The notes beneath the pieces were generated by a model that was not told the origin of the DNA, made no database searches, and was given only the letters and a program-made list of their open reading frames with translations. From the NCBI GenBank assembly GCA_965216195.1, contig OZ244151.1:1364001-1428000 (forward strand): a stretch of DNA of 64,000 nucleotides. Direction: 5' to 3'. The DNA is from Aridibacter sp965216195. Lineage in GTDB: Bacteria > Acidobacteriota > Blastocatellia > Pyrinomonadales > Pyrinomonadaceae. Shown here one piece after another: positions 18,254 to 26,595 of this stretch (position 1 is its first letter; every line of letters starts with the position of its first letter). A program made the position numbers and the translations under genes.

Positions 18254-18709
18254 ATGAAAGTTATACTGGCTACAGACGGTACAAAACACAGTGAATCCGC
18301 TGTCGATATGTCCACTAGGTTTGCTTTAGGCGAAGGAGATGAGCTCTTAGTCGTATCTGTCGTTGATATGGCCATACCGATGACGTTTGACGCCTACACA
18401 GGGTACATTCCGGACACCTCCGAACTGGAAACGGCGGCACGCGAGAATGCTAAAAAGGTTTTATCCGAGACAAAAGCGAAAATAGAAAACAACTTCGGCG
18501 AAGCAAAAGTAGCGATTTCAACTGAAACCCTCTTTGGCTCGCCTGAAATCAAAATTGTAGAAAAGGCAGAGGAAATGGATGCCGACGTAATCGTCGTTGG
18601 CTCTCACGGCTATAACCGTTGGGAACGATTGCTTTTAGGATCCGTTTCGGATTCGGTTGTACACCATGCGCCTTGCTCGGTGCTTGTAGTGCGAAGCTCA
18701 GAGGAATAG
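18254..18709 (+). CDS. Universal stress protein (UspA family)
   Basis: The 151-residue single-domain Usp begins MKVILATDGTKHSESAVDM and ends with the nucleotide-binding loop VIVVGSHGYNRWERLLLGSVS, which matches the ATP-binding G2xG9xG(S/T) pattern. Then follow the HHAPCSVLVVRS end typical of the family. It is therefore probably an ATP-binding Usp of the MJ0577 type. A strong Shine-Dalgarno site (AAAGGAGG) lies 5 bases before the ATG, suggesting high translation. It stands 15 bases upstream of an alpha/beta hydrolase gene and is probably co-transcribed with it. Confidence 0.93.
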   Translation: MKVILATDGTKHSESAVDMSTRFALGEGDELLVVSVVDMAIPMTFDAYTGYIPDTSELETAARENAKKVLSETKAKIENNFGEAKVAISTETLFGSPEIKIVEKAEEMDADVIVVGSHGYNRWERLLLGSVSDSVVHHAPCSVLVVRSSEE

Positions 18710-18724
18710 TTTAAGATACGCCTC

Positions 18725-19504
18725 ATGACTCTAGCTTATGACGATCTTGGAAGCGGTTTTCCCGTAGTGTTGCTCCACGCCTTTCCGCTTTCGCGGAAAA
18801 TGTGGCAGCCGAATGTCGAAGCAATAGCAAACGCCGGATTTCGCGTTTTACTTCCCGATCTAACGGGTTTTGGCGAAAACAAACTTGAAACAAGCAAAAT
18901 TTCAGTCGAACAAATGGCGCGAGATGTTGCGAGCTTTTTGGATAAGCTTGCGATCGAAAAAGCGATCATTGGCGGACTTTCGATGGGCGGTTATGTAACG
19001 GTAAATCTCTACCGACTCTTCCCCGGAAAGTTTGCCGGACTTATTCTTTGCGACACAAACGCCTCTGCCGATGCGCCTGAATTTCGCGAGAAACGCTACA
19101 ACTTAATCAACCAAATTGAATCGCGAGGCGCCGAGGCGCTGGTTGAAATAATGCTTCCAAACCTCATTTCCGAAAGGACAAAAGAAAATCAAGATTTAGT
19201 AAACGAATTAAAAAGTGGTTTTCGTAAATGCGATCCTGAAAGCGCGATAGCTGCGCTTAAAGCGATGGCAGCGCGTCTCGATCACACGGCGTTGCTTGCG
19301 AAGATAGATTGCCCAACGCTGCTCGTTTTCGGCGAAGAAGATAAGATCACAAACCTAGAGGCAGCAAAATCGATGGCTCAACAAATTCGGAATTCAGAAT
19401 TAAAAGCGATCCCCGAAGCCGGTCATTATTCAAACCTCGAAAACCCAGATGATTTCAACACGGCAATTGTCCGGTTTCTCAGAAAACTTCCCGATCTCCC
19501 GTGA
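18725..19504 (+). CDS. Alpha/beta hydrolase
   Basis: The 259-residue enzyme has the alpha/beta-hydrolase fold with the oxyanion strand VVLLHAFPLSRKMW, the nucleophile elbow GLSMGGYV (Ser97 or so), the acid in LVFGEEDKIT and the catalytic His in PEAGHYSNLENPDDFN. It resembles small esterases and 3-oxoadipate enol-lactonase-like proteins, but without pathway neighbours the substrate is open. No signal peptide is present, so it is cytoplasmic. The stop overlaps the start of the DUF402 gene in GTGA. Confidence 0.9.
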   Translation: MTLAYDDLGSGFPVVLLHAFPLSRKMWQPNVEAIANAGFRVLLPDLTGFGENKLETSKISVEQMARDVASFLDKLAIEKAIIGGLSMGGYVTVNLYRLFPGKFAGLILCDTNASADAPEFREKRYNLINQIESRGAEALVEIMLPNLISERTKENQDLVNELKSGFRKCDPESAIAALKAMAARLDHTALLAKIDCPTLLVFGEEDKITNLEAAKSMAQQIRNSELKAIPEAGHYSNLENPDDFNTAIVRFLRKLPDLP

Positions 19505-19986
19505 CAAATACAAAAGTAACTATCAACTCCCGAAAATACGACGGTTCAATCCACCGTTCGTGGGATGCTGAGTTAATCGAGCGAAAGGACTCCCTGATCG
19601 TCCTCAAAGGTGTGTTCAAAAAAACAATCGAACATGAACATCTTAACGTTATCAGACGCGGAACATTATCATATGAGTATTTCTGGCTTGATCGCTGGTA
19701 CAACGTCTTTCGTTTTCACGAACCCGAAGGCGATTTCAGAAATTTTTATTGCAACATCGCGATGCCGCCAAAGTTTGAAGATGGCGTGCTTGATTTCGCG
19801 GATTTGGATGTTGATATTTTGGTGTCCCAAGATTTGGAGATAGAGATTCTCGATCAGGATGAGCTTGGGATAAATGCTCAAAAATATGCTTATAACGAAG
19901 AAATCTTGGGAAAAGTTGAAAAAACAGTCGAAGCTGTTACCGGTTTGATAGAAAAACGTGACTTCCCTTTTGATTTCCCGGTGTAG
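19501..19986 (+). CDS. DUF402 domain protein
   Basis: The 161-residue protein starts with GTG overlapping the upstream stop (GTGA) and matches the DUF402 beta-barrel family: WLDRWYNVFRFHEPEGDFRNFYCNIAMPP and DFADLDVDILVSQDLEIEILDQDE. Characterised members include FomD and bacterial nucleoside tri- and diphosphatases that hydrolyse NDPs with metal ions; the acidic cluster DLDVDI and later DQDEL fits the metal site. Whether this one is such a phosphatase is inference. It is the end of the usp-hydrolase-DUF402 transcript. Confidence 0.85.
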   Translation: MTNTKVTINSRKYDGSIHRSWDAELIERKDSLIVLKGVFKKTIEHEHLNVIRRGTLSYEYFWLDRWYNVFRFHEPEGDFRNFYCNIAMPPKFEDGVLDFADLDVDILVSQDLEIEILDQDELGINAQKYAYNEEILGKVEKTVEAVTGLIEKRDFPFDFPV

Positions 19987-20402
19987 GGTTGACTTCTTTG
20001 TGTAACGGTCTAATTCCCACCCGCCAGAAACAATTCACGCTATTGCTCAGGATGAACAAAGTCGCGCACAAAATTAAGAAACGTAGTCCTCTAATTCACC
20101 TTGTTCCATTAGGAACATTTGATACTAGCCCAGTCGTTTACGGCTGGGAACGAACGCAAAGGATATTTCGAGTCCCCTTAGGGACGACAGAAATCTTTCG
20201 TCCTTTCAGGACTTGCGTATTCTTTTCGACCGGCACCCAGCGATAAATCGCTGGGCTAGTAGCAGTCAGTTCGGTTTCTGGACTATCTTCAAGATTAGTG
20301 TGCAGCCGCGAGTCGTTAGAATACTTTGCGGACAAGAGTGTCCGCGCTCCGACCGCTCCAATTCGTAATTGCCAAAATCCCAAATTCCGCTAAACTTAAT
20401 CT
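19987..20402. repeat. 416-bp spacer with REPIN/MITE-like palindromic elements
   Basis: No gene is visible. TACTAGCCCAG at 20123-20133 and its exact inverse CTGGGCTAGTA at 20251-20261 bound a 139-bp element with 11-bp terminal inverted repeats. Inside are GTCCC-CTTA-GGGAC, GTCCT-TTC-AGGAC and a perfect CCCAGCGAT-AA-ATCGCTGGG hairpin (20236-20255). To the left is TGTTCC-ATTA-GGAACA (20102-20117). To the right a separate hairpin, GCGGACA-AGAG-TGTCCGC, lies at 20328-20345. Such hairpin pairs are typical of REP elements mobilised by RAYT transposases, but no transposase is in the window. Confidence 0.75.
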
Positions 20403-21971
20403 ATGCAACCGGAAACCGAAAAAGAAACTATGAACAAACTGGATTTGTTAAAGGATAAGTCTGAGAAAGCCGAAACTGGCGGCGGTGAAAAACGTGTTGA
20501 AAAGCAAAAAGCTCAAGGCAAGATGACGGCACGCGAGCGAATTGAATTTTTTCTCGATGAAGATTCCTTTGAAGAGTTCGATAAATTTGTCGAGCATCGC
20601 TCAACTGACTTCGGTTTGGACAAGCGGAAATACCCGGGCGACGGCGTAGTCACCGGACACGGACTCGTCGATGGACGCGAGGTTTTTGTTTTCGCACAGG
20701 ATTTTACTGTGTTTGGCGGCTCCCTAAGCGAAACTCACGCGGAAAAGATCTGCAAAGTGATGGATCTCGCGATGAAAACCGGCAATCCGATTGTCGGTTT
20801 AAACGATTCCGGCGGTGCGAGAATCCAGGAAGGCGTTGTTTCGCTTGGCGGATACGCAGACATATTCCTGCGCAACACGCTCGCGTCCGGTGTTGTCCCG
20901 CAAATCTCCTGCATCATGGGACCTTGCGCTGGTGGGGCAGTCTATTCGCCGGCTATCACGGATTTCAACATCATGGTCAAAGACACGTCTTATATGTTCA
21001 TCACGGGACCGGACGTAATCAAAACCGTCACGCACGAAGACGTAACAAAGGACGAACTCGGCGGGGCGATGACACATAACGCAAAATCCGGCGTGGCACA
21101 TTTCGCCGCCGAAGACGACGAACACTGCCTGCGTCTTACACGCGAACTTCTCTCTTTTATCCCTTCAAATAATTTAGACGATCCGCCGTTTGTTAGGGCG
21201 GAAGACCCTGACGATCGTGCAGACGAGGCTCTAAATTCGACTGTTCCGGAAAACTCGAATCAGCCATATGACATTCGCGACATTATTACCAGCGTTGTCG
21301 ACGAAGGATATTTCTTCGAAACGCAGGAGCATTTTGCACAAAATATCGTTGTCGGTTTTGCGAGGCTTGGCGGGCATTCGGTTGGGATCGTTGCAAACCA
21401 ACCGGCGTTTCTCGCAGGCGTTTTAGACATCAACGCCTCGATCAAAGGAGCACGTTTCGTTCGTTTCTGCGACGCGTTTAACATCCCGCTCATCACGTTT
21501 GAGGATGTGCCCGGTTTTCTGCCCGGCGTAAACCAGGAACACTACGGAATCATACGCCACGGTGCAAAATTGCTTTACGCCTTCGCCGAAGCAACCGTGC
21601 CAAAGATCACCGTGATCACACGCAAAGCATACGGCGGAGCCTACTGCGTGATGGCTTCAAAACACATACGAACAGACGTAAACTTCGCCTACCCGACAGC
21701 TGAAATCGCCGTGATGGGATCAGAAGGAGCGGTTGGAATCTTGTATCGAAACGAGTTTAAGGAAACGACCGATGCCAAGACTCTTTTGGAACAAAAGAAA
21801 GCCGAGTTTGAAGAAAAGTTTGCCAACCCGTATGTGGCGGCGGAGAGAGGTTTTATCGACGAGGTGATCGAACCGAAGTTTACACGACCAAAGTTGATAA
21901 GAGCGTTATCGCTTCTCAAAAACAAACGCGACACGAATCCGCCGAAAAAGCACGGGAATATTCCGCTTTAG
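20403..21971 (+). CDS. Acyl-CoA carboxylase carboxyltransferase subunit (propionyl-CoA carboxylase beta-like)
   Basis: The 522-residue protein is a biotin-dependent carboxyltransferase that moves carboxylate from carboxybiotin to an acyl-CoA. Landmarks are KMTARERIEFFLDEDSFEE, the N-terminal oxyanion region DSGGARIQEGVVSLGGY, GPCAGGAVYSPAITDF, DVTKDELGGAMTHNAKSG, and in the C-terminal half RFVRFCDAFNIPLITFEDVPGFLPG, AYGGAYCVMASKH and the end LSLLKNKRDTNPPKKHGNIPL. This is the propionyl/methylmalonyl class, which yields methylmalonyl-CoA. No biotin carboxylase gene lies nearby. The start could also be the ATG 9 codons downstream (MNKLDLLKDK). Confidence 0.93.
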   Translation: MQPETEKETMNKLDLLKDKSEKAETGGGEKRVEKQKAQGKMTARERIEFFLDEDSFEEFDKFVEHRSTDFGLDKRKYPGDGVVTGHGLVDGREVFVFAQDFTVFGGSLSETHAEKICKVMDLAMKTGNPIVGLNDSGGARIQEGVVSLGGYADIFLRNTLASGVVPQISCIMGPCAGGAVYSPAITDFNIMVKDTSYMFITGPDVIKTVTHEDVTKDELGGAMTHNAKSGVAHFAAEDDEHCLRLTRELLSFIPSNNLDDPPFVRAEDPDDRADEALNSTVPENSNQPYDIRDIITSVVDEGYFFETQEHFAQNIVVGFARLGGHSVGIVANQPAFLAGVLDINASIKGARFVRFCDAFNIPLITFEDVPGFLPGVNQEHYGIIRHGAKLLYAFAEATVPKITVITRKAYGGAYCVMASKHIRTDVNFAYPTAEIAVMGSEGAVGILYRNEFKETTDAKTLLEQKKAEFEEKFANPYVAAERGFIDEVIEPKFTRPKLIRALSLLKNKRDTNPPKKHGNIPL

Positions 21972-22015
21972 ATTTAACAAATGAGTAGTGTGTTGTTTAT
22001 GATTTAGTAAAAGTT

Positions 22016-22786
22016 ATGGAAATTGATAGATATTTAAATCAAATAATTTGCGGCGACAGTCTTAAAATTATGCAAGAAATGCCGAGTGAAAGTTTGGACT
22101 TGGTTGTAACCTCTCCGCCTTATAATTTGAAAAACTCAACCGGGAATGGAATGAAGGATGGACGTGGCGGAAAATGGGAAAACGCTGCATTGGTAAACGG
22201 TTATTCACATCACAACGATTGCATGCCCCACGATGAATATGCTCATTGGCAAAAAAATTGCCTAAAAGAAATGTTCCGGTTAATAAAAGAAGACGGTGCA
22301 ATTTTTTACAATCACAAGTGGCGGGTACAAGGTGGCTTACTTCAGGACCGGCAGGATATAGTGGACGATTTTCCCGTACGTCAAATTGTAATTTGGCAGC
22401 GAAATGGAGGTATTAATTTCAATCCGGGATACTTTTTGCCGACTTATGAAGTAATCTATTTAATTCCGAAACCAAAATTCAAACTTGCCCCCAAGGCTAA
22501 CAAACATGGTGATGTTTGGCATTTTGGACAAGAGTTCAAGAATGAACATCCGGCTCCGTTTCCGGTGAAATTGATAGACAGGATTATTTCTTCGACAAAA
22601 GCAGAAATTATTCTTGATCCTTTTTCCGGTTCAGGCACAGTTGCCGTTGTAGCACAAGAACTAGATAAAAATTTCATAGGGATTGATATCTCTCCTGAGT
22701 ATTGTGAAATGGCGAAGAAGCGACTTAAAAAAAATACGAAATCAAGCGAATTAGCTTACAAGTTCCAAAAAGCTCTATTTGAATGA
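22016..22786 (+). CDS. Type II DNA methyltransferase, beta class, probably N4-cytosine
   Basis: The 256-residue enzyme has motif IV TSPPYN (Ser33-Tyr36) near the N-terminus and motif I DPFSGSGT (Asp201-Thr208) near the C-terminus, the beta-class order. SPPY favours N4-cytosine methylation over N6-adenine. NQIICGDSLKIMQEMPSESLDLV is the usual start. Its stop overlaps the start of an MvaI/BcnI-type endonuclease in ATGA, and M.MvaI itself is an m4C enzyme, which agrees. The gene is more AT-rich than the housekeeping genes around the window, in keeping with transfer. Confidence 0.92.
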   Translation: MEIDRYLNQIICGDSLKIMQEMPSESLDLVVTSPPYNLKNSTGNGMKDGRGGKWENAALVNGYSHHNDCMPHDEYAHWQKNCLKEMFRLIKEDGAIFYNHKWRVQGGLLQDRQDIVDDFPVRQIVIWQRNGGINFNPGYFLPTYEVIYLIPKPKFKLAPKANKHGDVWHFGQEFKNEHPAPFPVKLIDRIISSTKAEIILDPFSGSGTVAVVAQELDKNFIGIDISPEYCEMAKKRLKKNTKSSELAYKFQKALFE

Positions 22787-23577
22787 ACATATTTACAAAA
22801 GAAAGTTTAATTGAAAAGCTCAAGGAAATTGCTCAAAGGGGCTTTATTCCAAATGCACGAAGCGGGAATCACGGTGGAATTGGCAATACGCTAGAAGACT
22901 TATTGGGTATTGAGGAAAACAATCTGCCGATGCCGAATGCTGCAGAATGGGAGTTGAAAACGCAACGGCTGAAAACTTCGGCTCTGAATACTCTTTTTCA
23001 TATGGAACCTTCACCACGAGCAATAAAATTTGTTCCTTCGATTTTGCTTCCAAAATACGGTTGGAAGCACAAAGAAGCGGGTAAAAAATACCCAAAAACG
23101 GAAATGTCGTTTAGACAAACTATTCATGGAAACTCCCGAAGTGATAGAGGCTTTAGGGTAGAAATCAATCGAAGATCAAAGAAGGTGTTGATTTCGTTTG
23201 ACTCGAATGCAGTAACCGAAAAACACGAAGAATGGTTAAAATCGGTAAAAGAAAGAGTTGGCAGCACTAAAGAATTAGACCCGCAACCTTATTGGGGCTT
23301 CGAAGATTTGAAGCACAAAATTGGATCAAAGCTCCATAATTGTTTCTTTGTTCAAGCCGAAGTGAAAAGAATCGACGGCAAGGAACATTATCGTTATTGC
23401 AAGGTTCAAATGCTGCAATCACTAAATTTTGACGGCTTCTTAAACGAGCTTGAAGAAGGAAATGTTTTGGTAGATTTCGATGCCCGAACAGGACACAATC
23501 ACGGTACTAAGTTTAGGCTTCGTAGAAGTAAATACCCAAGTTTATACAAAAAATCGAAAATGATACTAGACGAATAA
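22783..23577 (+). CDS. Type II restriction endonuclease of the MvaI/BcnI family
   Basis: The 264-residue protein carries the MvaI_BcnI family signature GGIGNTLEDLLGIEENNLPMP followed by AEWELKTQR, with Glu57 and Lys59 as the E-x-K part of the active site. The family comprises monomeric nucleases that cut CCWGG or CCSGG sites one strand at a time, together with MutH-like relatives. Later conserved pieces are FVQAEVKR and LVDFDARTGHNHGTKFRLR, where HNHGTxFR is the DNA-contact region of the family. Which central base it accepts cannot be read. It overlaps its partner methyltransferase by 4 bases. Confidence 0.85.
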   Translation: MNIFTKESLIEKLKEIAQRGFIPNARSGNHGGIGNTLEDLLGIEENNLPMPNAAEWELKTQRLKTSALNTLFHMEPSPRAIKFVPSILLPKYGWKHKEAGKKYPKTEMSFRQTIHGNSRSDRGFRVEINRRSKKVLISFDSNAVTEKHEEWLKSVKERVGSTKELDPQPYWGFEDLKHKIGSKLHNCFFVQAEVKRIDGKEHYRYCKVQMLQSLNFDGFLNELEEGNVLVDFDARTGHNHGTKFRLRRSKYPSLYKKSKMILDE

Positions 23578-23648
23578 CGGAATGAAGATAGATACTATGT
23601 TCATTCTCGAAAATATGTCTTCGGTCATTAAAGCAACTAAAGGAAGAT

Positions 23649-24320
23649 ATGTCAGAAAAAAAAACATTCCCTAATATTCCAGTTTCTCATTGGTTGAGAC
23701 TAAGAAAACAATTTAAGAAAAGTATTCCCGGTTCAATCACTTCTAACTACATCGCGTCGGTTCTTGGAATGACAGAAAATTCAGCAAGAACAAATATTTT
23801 GCCGTCTTTAAGGATGATTGGAATGATTGATGAGAATGGAACTACTAATCAAGATATGGCAGTCAAGTTTCGAGATGATGAAAGATACAAGAAACTTTGT
23901 GCTGAAATACTCGAGAATAACTATCCTCAGGATGTGAGAGACGCTTTCCCAGATTCTGAGGCAGACAAAGATAGTATAAAAACGTGGTTCATGAATGAAA
24001 CTGGCGTGGGTTCTTCAGCAGCTGGAAGAGTTGCAGGCTTTTTCGTTACTTTACTTGAAGCAAATCCGCAAGCAGAAATTTCACAAAAAAAACCTAAACA
24101 AAGTAAACCTCAAACTAAATCTACCAAGGTAAATCCTAAAATTAAAAAAAAGTCCCCAAAACAAAAAGATTCAGAAGCACGTTCTTCGAACCCCGCTACA
24201 GGAAATAAAGCTCCAGATTTAAATATTAATATCCAAATTCATATTTCCTCCGATGCGACTCCAGACCAAATCGAAACCATATTTGAATCTATGTCAAGAC
24301 ACCTATATCAGAATAATTGA
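23649..24320 (+). CDS. DUF5343-like protein, possible accessory or defence gene
   Basis: The 223-residue protein starts with a winged-helix-like domain (about 8-75: SHWLRLRKQFKKSIPGSITS, VLGMTENSARTNILPSLRM, IGMIDENGTTNQDMAVKFRDD), which I recognise as the DUF5343 type. A second helical unit (about 80-140) follows, then a Lys/Pro/Gln-rich linker (about 143-188). A short conserved tail, NINIQIHISSDATPDQIETI, ends FESMSRHLYQNN; similar tails occur in other proteins of variable loci. No enzymatic motif is visible. An AAAGGAAG Shine-Dalgarno site precedes the ATG. It follows the type II endonuclease by 71 bases and overlaps or abuts the next gene. Confidence 0.75.
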   Translation: MSEKKTFPNIPVSHWLRLRKQFKKSIPGSITSNYIASVLGMTENSARTNILPSLRMIGMIDENGTTNQDMAVKFRDDERYKKLCAEILENNYPQDVRDAFPDSEADKDSIKTWFMNETGVGSSAAGRVAGFFVTLLEANPQAEISQKKPKQSKPQTKSTKVNPKIKKKSPKQKDSEARSSNPATGNKAPDLNINIQIHISSDATPDQIETIFESMSRHLYQNN

Positions 24321-24325
24321 TCTAT

Positions 24326-24838
24326 ATGCAATTGTTAAAAGACGCCATTAAGATTTCAGAGGGAATAAAGGAGATCTCTCCAAAAGAATGGCTGCCACCA
24401 GCCGAAGGAACTAAAGCTGAAAGCGAAGCTATTGTCTATGCCCCATTAATTAGTAACACTCGTGGCTACATAGAAAAAATTGGTAATCAGATAAATGGTT
24501 GTTACGAAAAAGGTTGGTTTGATGCTTGCGCAGTAATGATTAGAAGATTGATTGAAACTTTACTAATCGAGGTTTTCGAATCAAAAAAAATTGAAGCCAA
24601 AATAAAACGAAATGGCGACTATATGTTTTTAAAAGATATGATTTCGGTCACTTTAGCTGAAACATCCTTGAATTTAAGTAGAAACGCAAAAAAGGCTCTA
24701 CGTAAATTAAAAGATATAGGAGACAAGTCTGCTCACAGCAGAAGATTTGTAGCTATACGGCATGATATCGATGAGATTAAGCCTGATTTGAGGGTCATTA
24801 TTCAAGAATTCTTGATAGTAAGCGGAATAAAACAATAG
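24326..24838 (+). CDS. DUF4145/HEPN-like helical protein, partner of the DUF5343 gene
   Basis: The protein has 170 residues from ATG 24326; an alternative TTG at 24317, overlapping the upstream stop in TTGA, would add three. It is all-helical, with the run GYIEKIGNQINGCYEKGWFD, CAVMIRRLIETLLIEVFESK, and GDKSAHSRRFVAIRHDIDEIKP. 'CxxMxRRLxETLLIE' and a late 'GDKSAHSR' match DUF4145-type domains, also seen at the N-terminus of the HsdR in this window. In HEPN nucleases the key motif is RxxxxxH; here the fit is loose, so RNase activity is not claimed. The pair with the upstream gene is AT-rich and next to a restriction system. Confidence 0.72.
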   Translation: MQLLKDAIKISEGIKEISPKEWLPPAEGTKAESEAIVYAPLISNTRGYIEKIGNQINGCYEKGWFDACAVMIRRLIETLLIEVFESKKIEAKIKRNGDYMFLKDMISVTLAETSLNLSRNAKKALRKLKDIGDKSAHSRRFVAIRHDIDEIKPDLRVIIQEFLIVSGIKQ

Positions 24839-25991
24839 CAAAATAATGAACATGTCCGTTAGTTGATCTTTGTCACCAAACCAACACGTTCCTGACTCAC
24901 AGACTCAAAGTCAAACTTGTGTTAGATTTTTAGGCTACGGTGCAAACCCTGGGGATCGGTGAACGCGTTTATACAAGCGGTTGAAAACCGCGGCATATGT
25001 CGCCATTTTCAATGGCTTCAATTTCTTTCACAACCTGCTCCCCGCATCTCATGATGTGGCTATGGCGTCGGCTTCACCGACTAACAACCGTCCCTAAACC
25101 GTACATCTATGAATTTAACGATTGCCGTTTAATTAAATACAAAAATGGAGTCTGCCTGAATCTCTAAACTCTAAAATAATGATAAAAATGTGAAACTACG
25201 AATAGGCGTCGCGTCGCGACCGACTGAGTTTAGCCGTGTCTTTCAAGGCACGGAAAGGATAAAACCGATAATCTTTGTCGCGTAGCGACAACTGATTTAA
25301 GCTCAACCGTCGCTGACGCGACCCGAGATTCGTTTCTCCTTTCCCGTGCGATAAATCGCACGGCTAAAATCAAATAATCGCTACGCGATTGCCGACTACT
25401 TTCATGACCTCTGAACCAATACGACCGATTCTGTAAGCGATTGAAAATCGCGTTATAGTTTTAGCCCACGGTGCAAACCGTGGGGATCTGTGGACATATT
25501 TATTCGAGCGGTTGAAGCCGCGGCATATGTCGCCATTTTCAATGGCTTCATTTTCTTTTCTCAATCTGCTCCCCACATCTGGCGATGTGGCTATGGCGTC
25601 GGCTTCACCGACTAACATACCAATATCCAGCCGTCGCTGACGCGACTCACAATGCTATTATCACCCGCCCCGTGCGATGAATCGCACGGCTAAGATCAAT
25701 TGATCGCTACGCGATTTGAGCGTTTGTAAAAACCGTTAAATTTTCTTAAGTCACACAGTTTGAGCAGATGCAAAAGCCGCTATATTCCTTAAGCCACACA
25801 GTTTGAGTTTCACAACAACCGTCAAAATTCCTTTAGCCACGTGCTTTAGCTCGTGGGTCAGAAACGACCCGCGATACCTCAGTCCGTTTTAACGGGCTTA
25901 CCATCAAGCGGCTTAAGCCCTGGGAAGGAGTTGAAACCGATATTTTCAAGCGTCCTTGACAATCGGCTGAACTAGTGTTTAAAAAATAAAG
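24839..25991. repeat. 1.15-kb gene-free repeat array (A-B-A-B units plus 43-bp tandem repeats)
   Basis: No credible gene is seen. Two copies of a 159-bp unit A lie at about 24928-25086 and 25459-25617, and two copies of an 85-bp unit B at about 25306-25390 and 25630-25715, giving the order A-B-A-B. In the right-hand A unit five perfect hairpins follow each other: CCACGGT-GCAA-ACCGTGG, GCGG...CCGC, GCCATT-TTC-AATGGC, CCACATC-TGGC-GATGTGG and GTCGG-CTTCA-CCGAC. Unit B holds GTCGC-TGAC-GCGAC, CCGTGCGAT-AA-ATCGCACGG and AATCGC-TAC-GCGATT. At 25715-25844 are three degenerate units of 44, 43 and 43 bp beginning TTTGAG. More hairpins (GGGTC...GACCC, CCGTT-TT-AACGG) follow to about 25920. Confidence 0.85.
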
Positions 25992-26561
25992 ATGAGCCAA
26001 TTAACTGTTTATCAATTGAAAATTGTTCTTATGGGATCAAGCCCTTCGATCTGGCGAAGAATAGAGGTGTTTGCGGATACGCTTCTACCTGATCTGCATA
26101 AAATTATCCAGTCAACGATGGGTTGGTATAATACTCATCTGCACCAGTTTATTCACAATAAGGAATTCTACATGGCGCGCGACCATTCGATGGAGATTCC
26201 TGCGAAGGACTATAATAAGGTAAAGTGCAGCGATTTACTCAAAAATGTTGGCGACAAAATCCTTTATGAGTATGATTTCGGCGACGGATGGCTTCGTGAA
26301 ATTAAGCTTGAGAAAATTTCGACGATGGGCGAACGACATTGCCCGTTTTGTACTGACGGAGAAAATGCCTGCCCAGCCGAAGACTGCGGAGGAATTCCCG
26401 GTTATGCACACCTGACAGAAGTTCTTACCGATCCGAATCACGAAGACCATGAGCGTATGAAAGATTGGTTAGGAGTTGACAATTTTGATCCAAAATCTTT
26501 CGATGTCGACTTTGTAAATAAAAGACTTGAATGCAAAGATTTCGGATGTCTTATGCAATAG
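25992..26561 (+). CDS. Plasmid pRiA4b ORF-3 family protein
   Basis: The 189-residue protein is a clear member of the PRiA4_ORF3 family: VYQLKIVLMGSSPSIWRRIEV, LPDLHKIIQSTMGWYNTHLHQF, then KILYEYDFGDGWLREIKLEKI, and the Cys-containing CPFCTDGENACPAEDCGGIPGY. The last segment holds five cysteines and may bind metal. The family is common on plasmids and in accessory chromosomal regions, and its members have no established activity. It is the first gene after the long repeat array and is followed 34 bases later by a secreted hydrolase. Confidence 0.9.
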   Translation: MSQLTVYQLKIVLMGSSPSIWRRIEVFADTLLPDLHKIIQSTMGWYNTHLHQFIHNKEFYMARDHSMEIPAKDYNKVKCSDLLKNVGDKILYEYDFGDGWLREIKLEKISTMGERHCPFCTDGENACPAEDCGGIPGYAHLTEVLTDPNHEDHERMKDWLGVDNFDPKSFDVDFVNKRLECKDFGCLMQ

Positions 26562-26595
26562 TGGTGCAGACAGCCGATATTTCGAAAAAAGAACC

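Noticed and set aside
24326..24838. HEPN ribonuclease activity for the helical partner gene
   Set aside because: The RxxxxxH motif is not present in a convincing form and position, so only a DUF4145/HEPN-like fold is suggested.
24928..25715. Possible CRISPR array in the repeat-rich spacer
   Set aside because: Units are 159 and 85 bp, alternate in type, and are not separated by unique spacers of even length; no cas gene is in the window.
25992..26561. Transposase assignment for the pRiA4b ORF-3 family gene
   Set aside because: The family occurs near insertion elements, but the protein has no transposase catalytic motif, and no terminal inverted repeats frame it.
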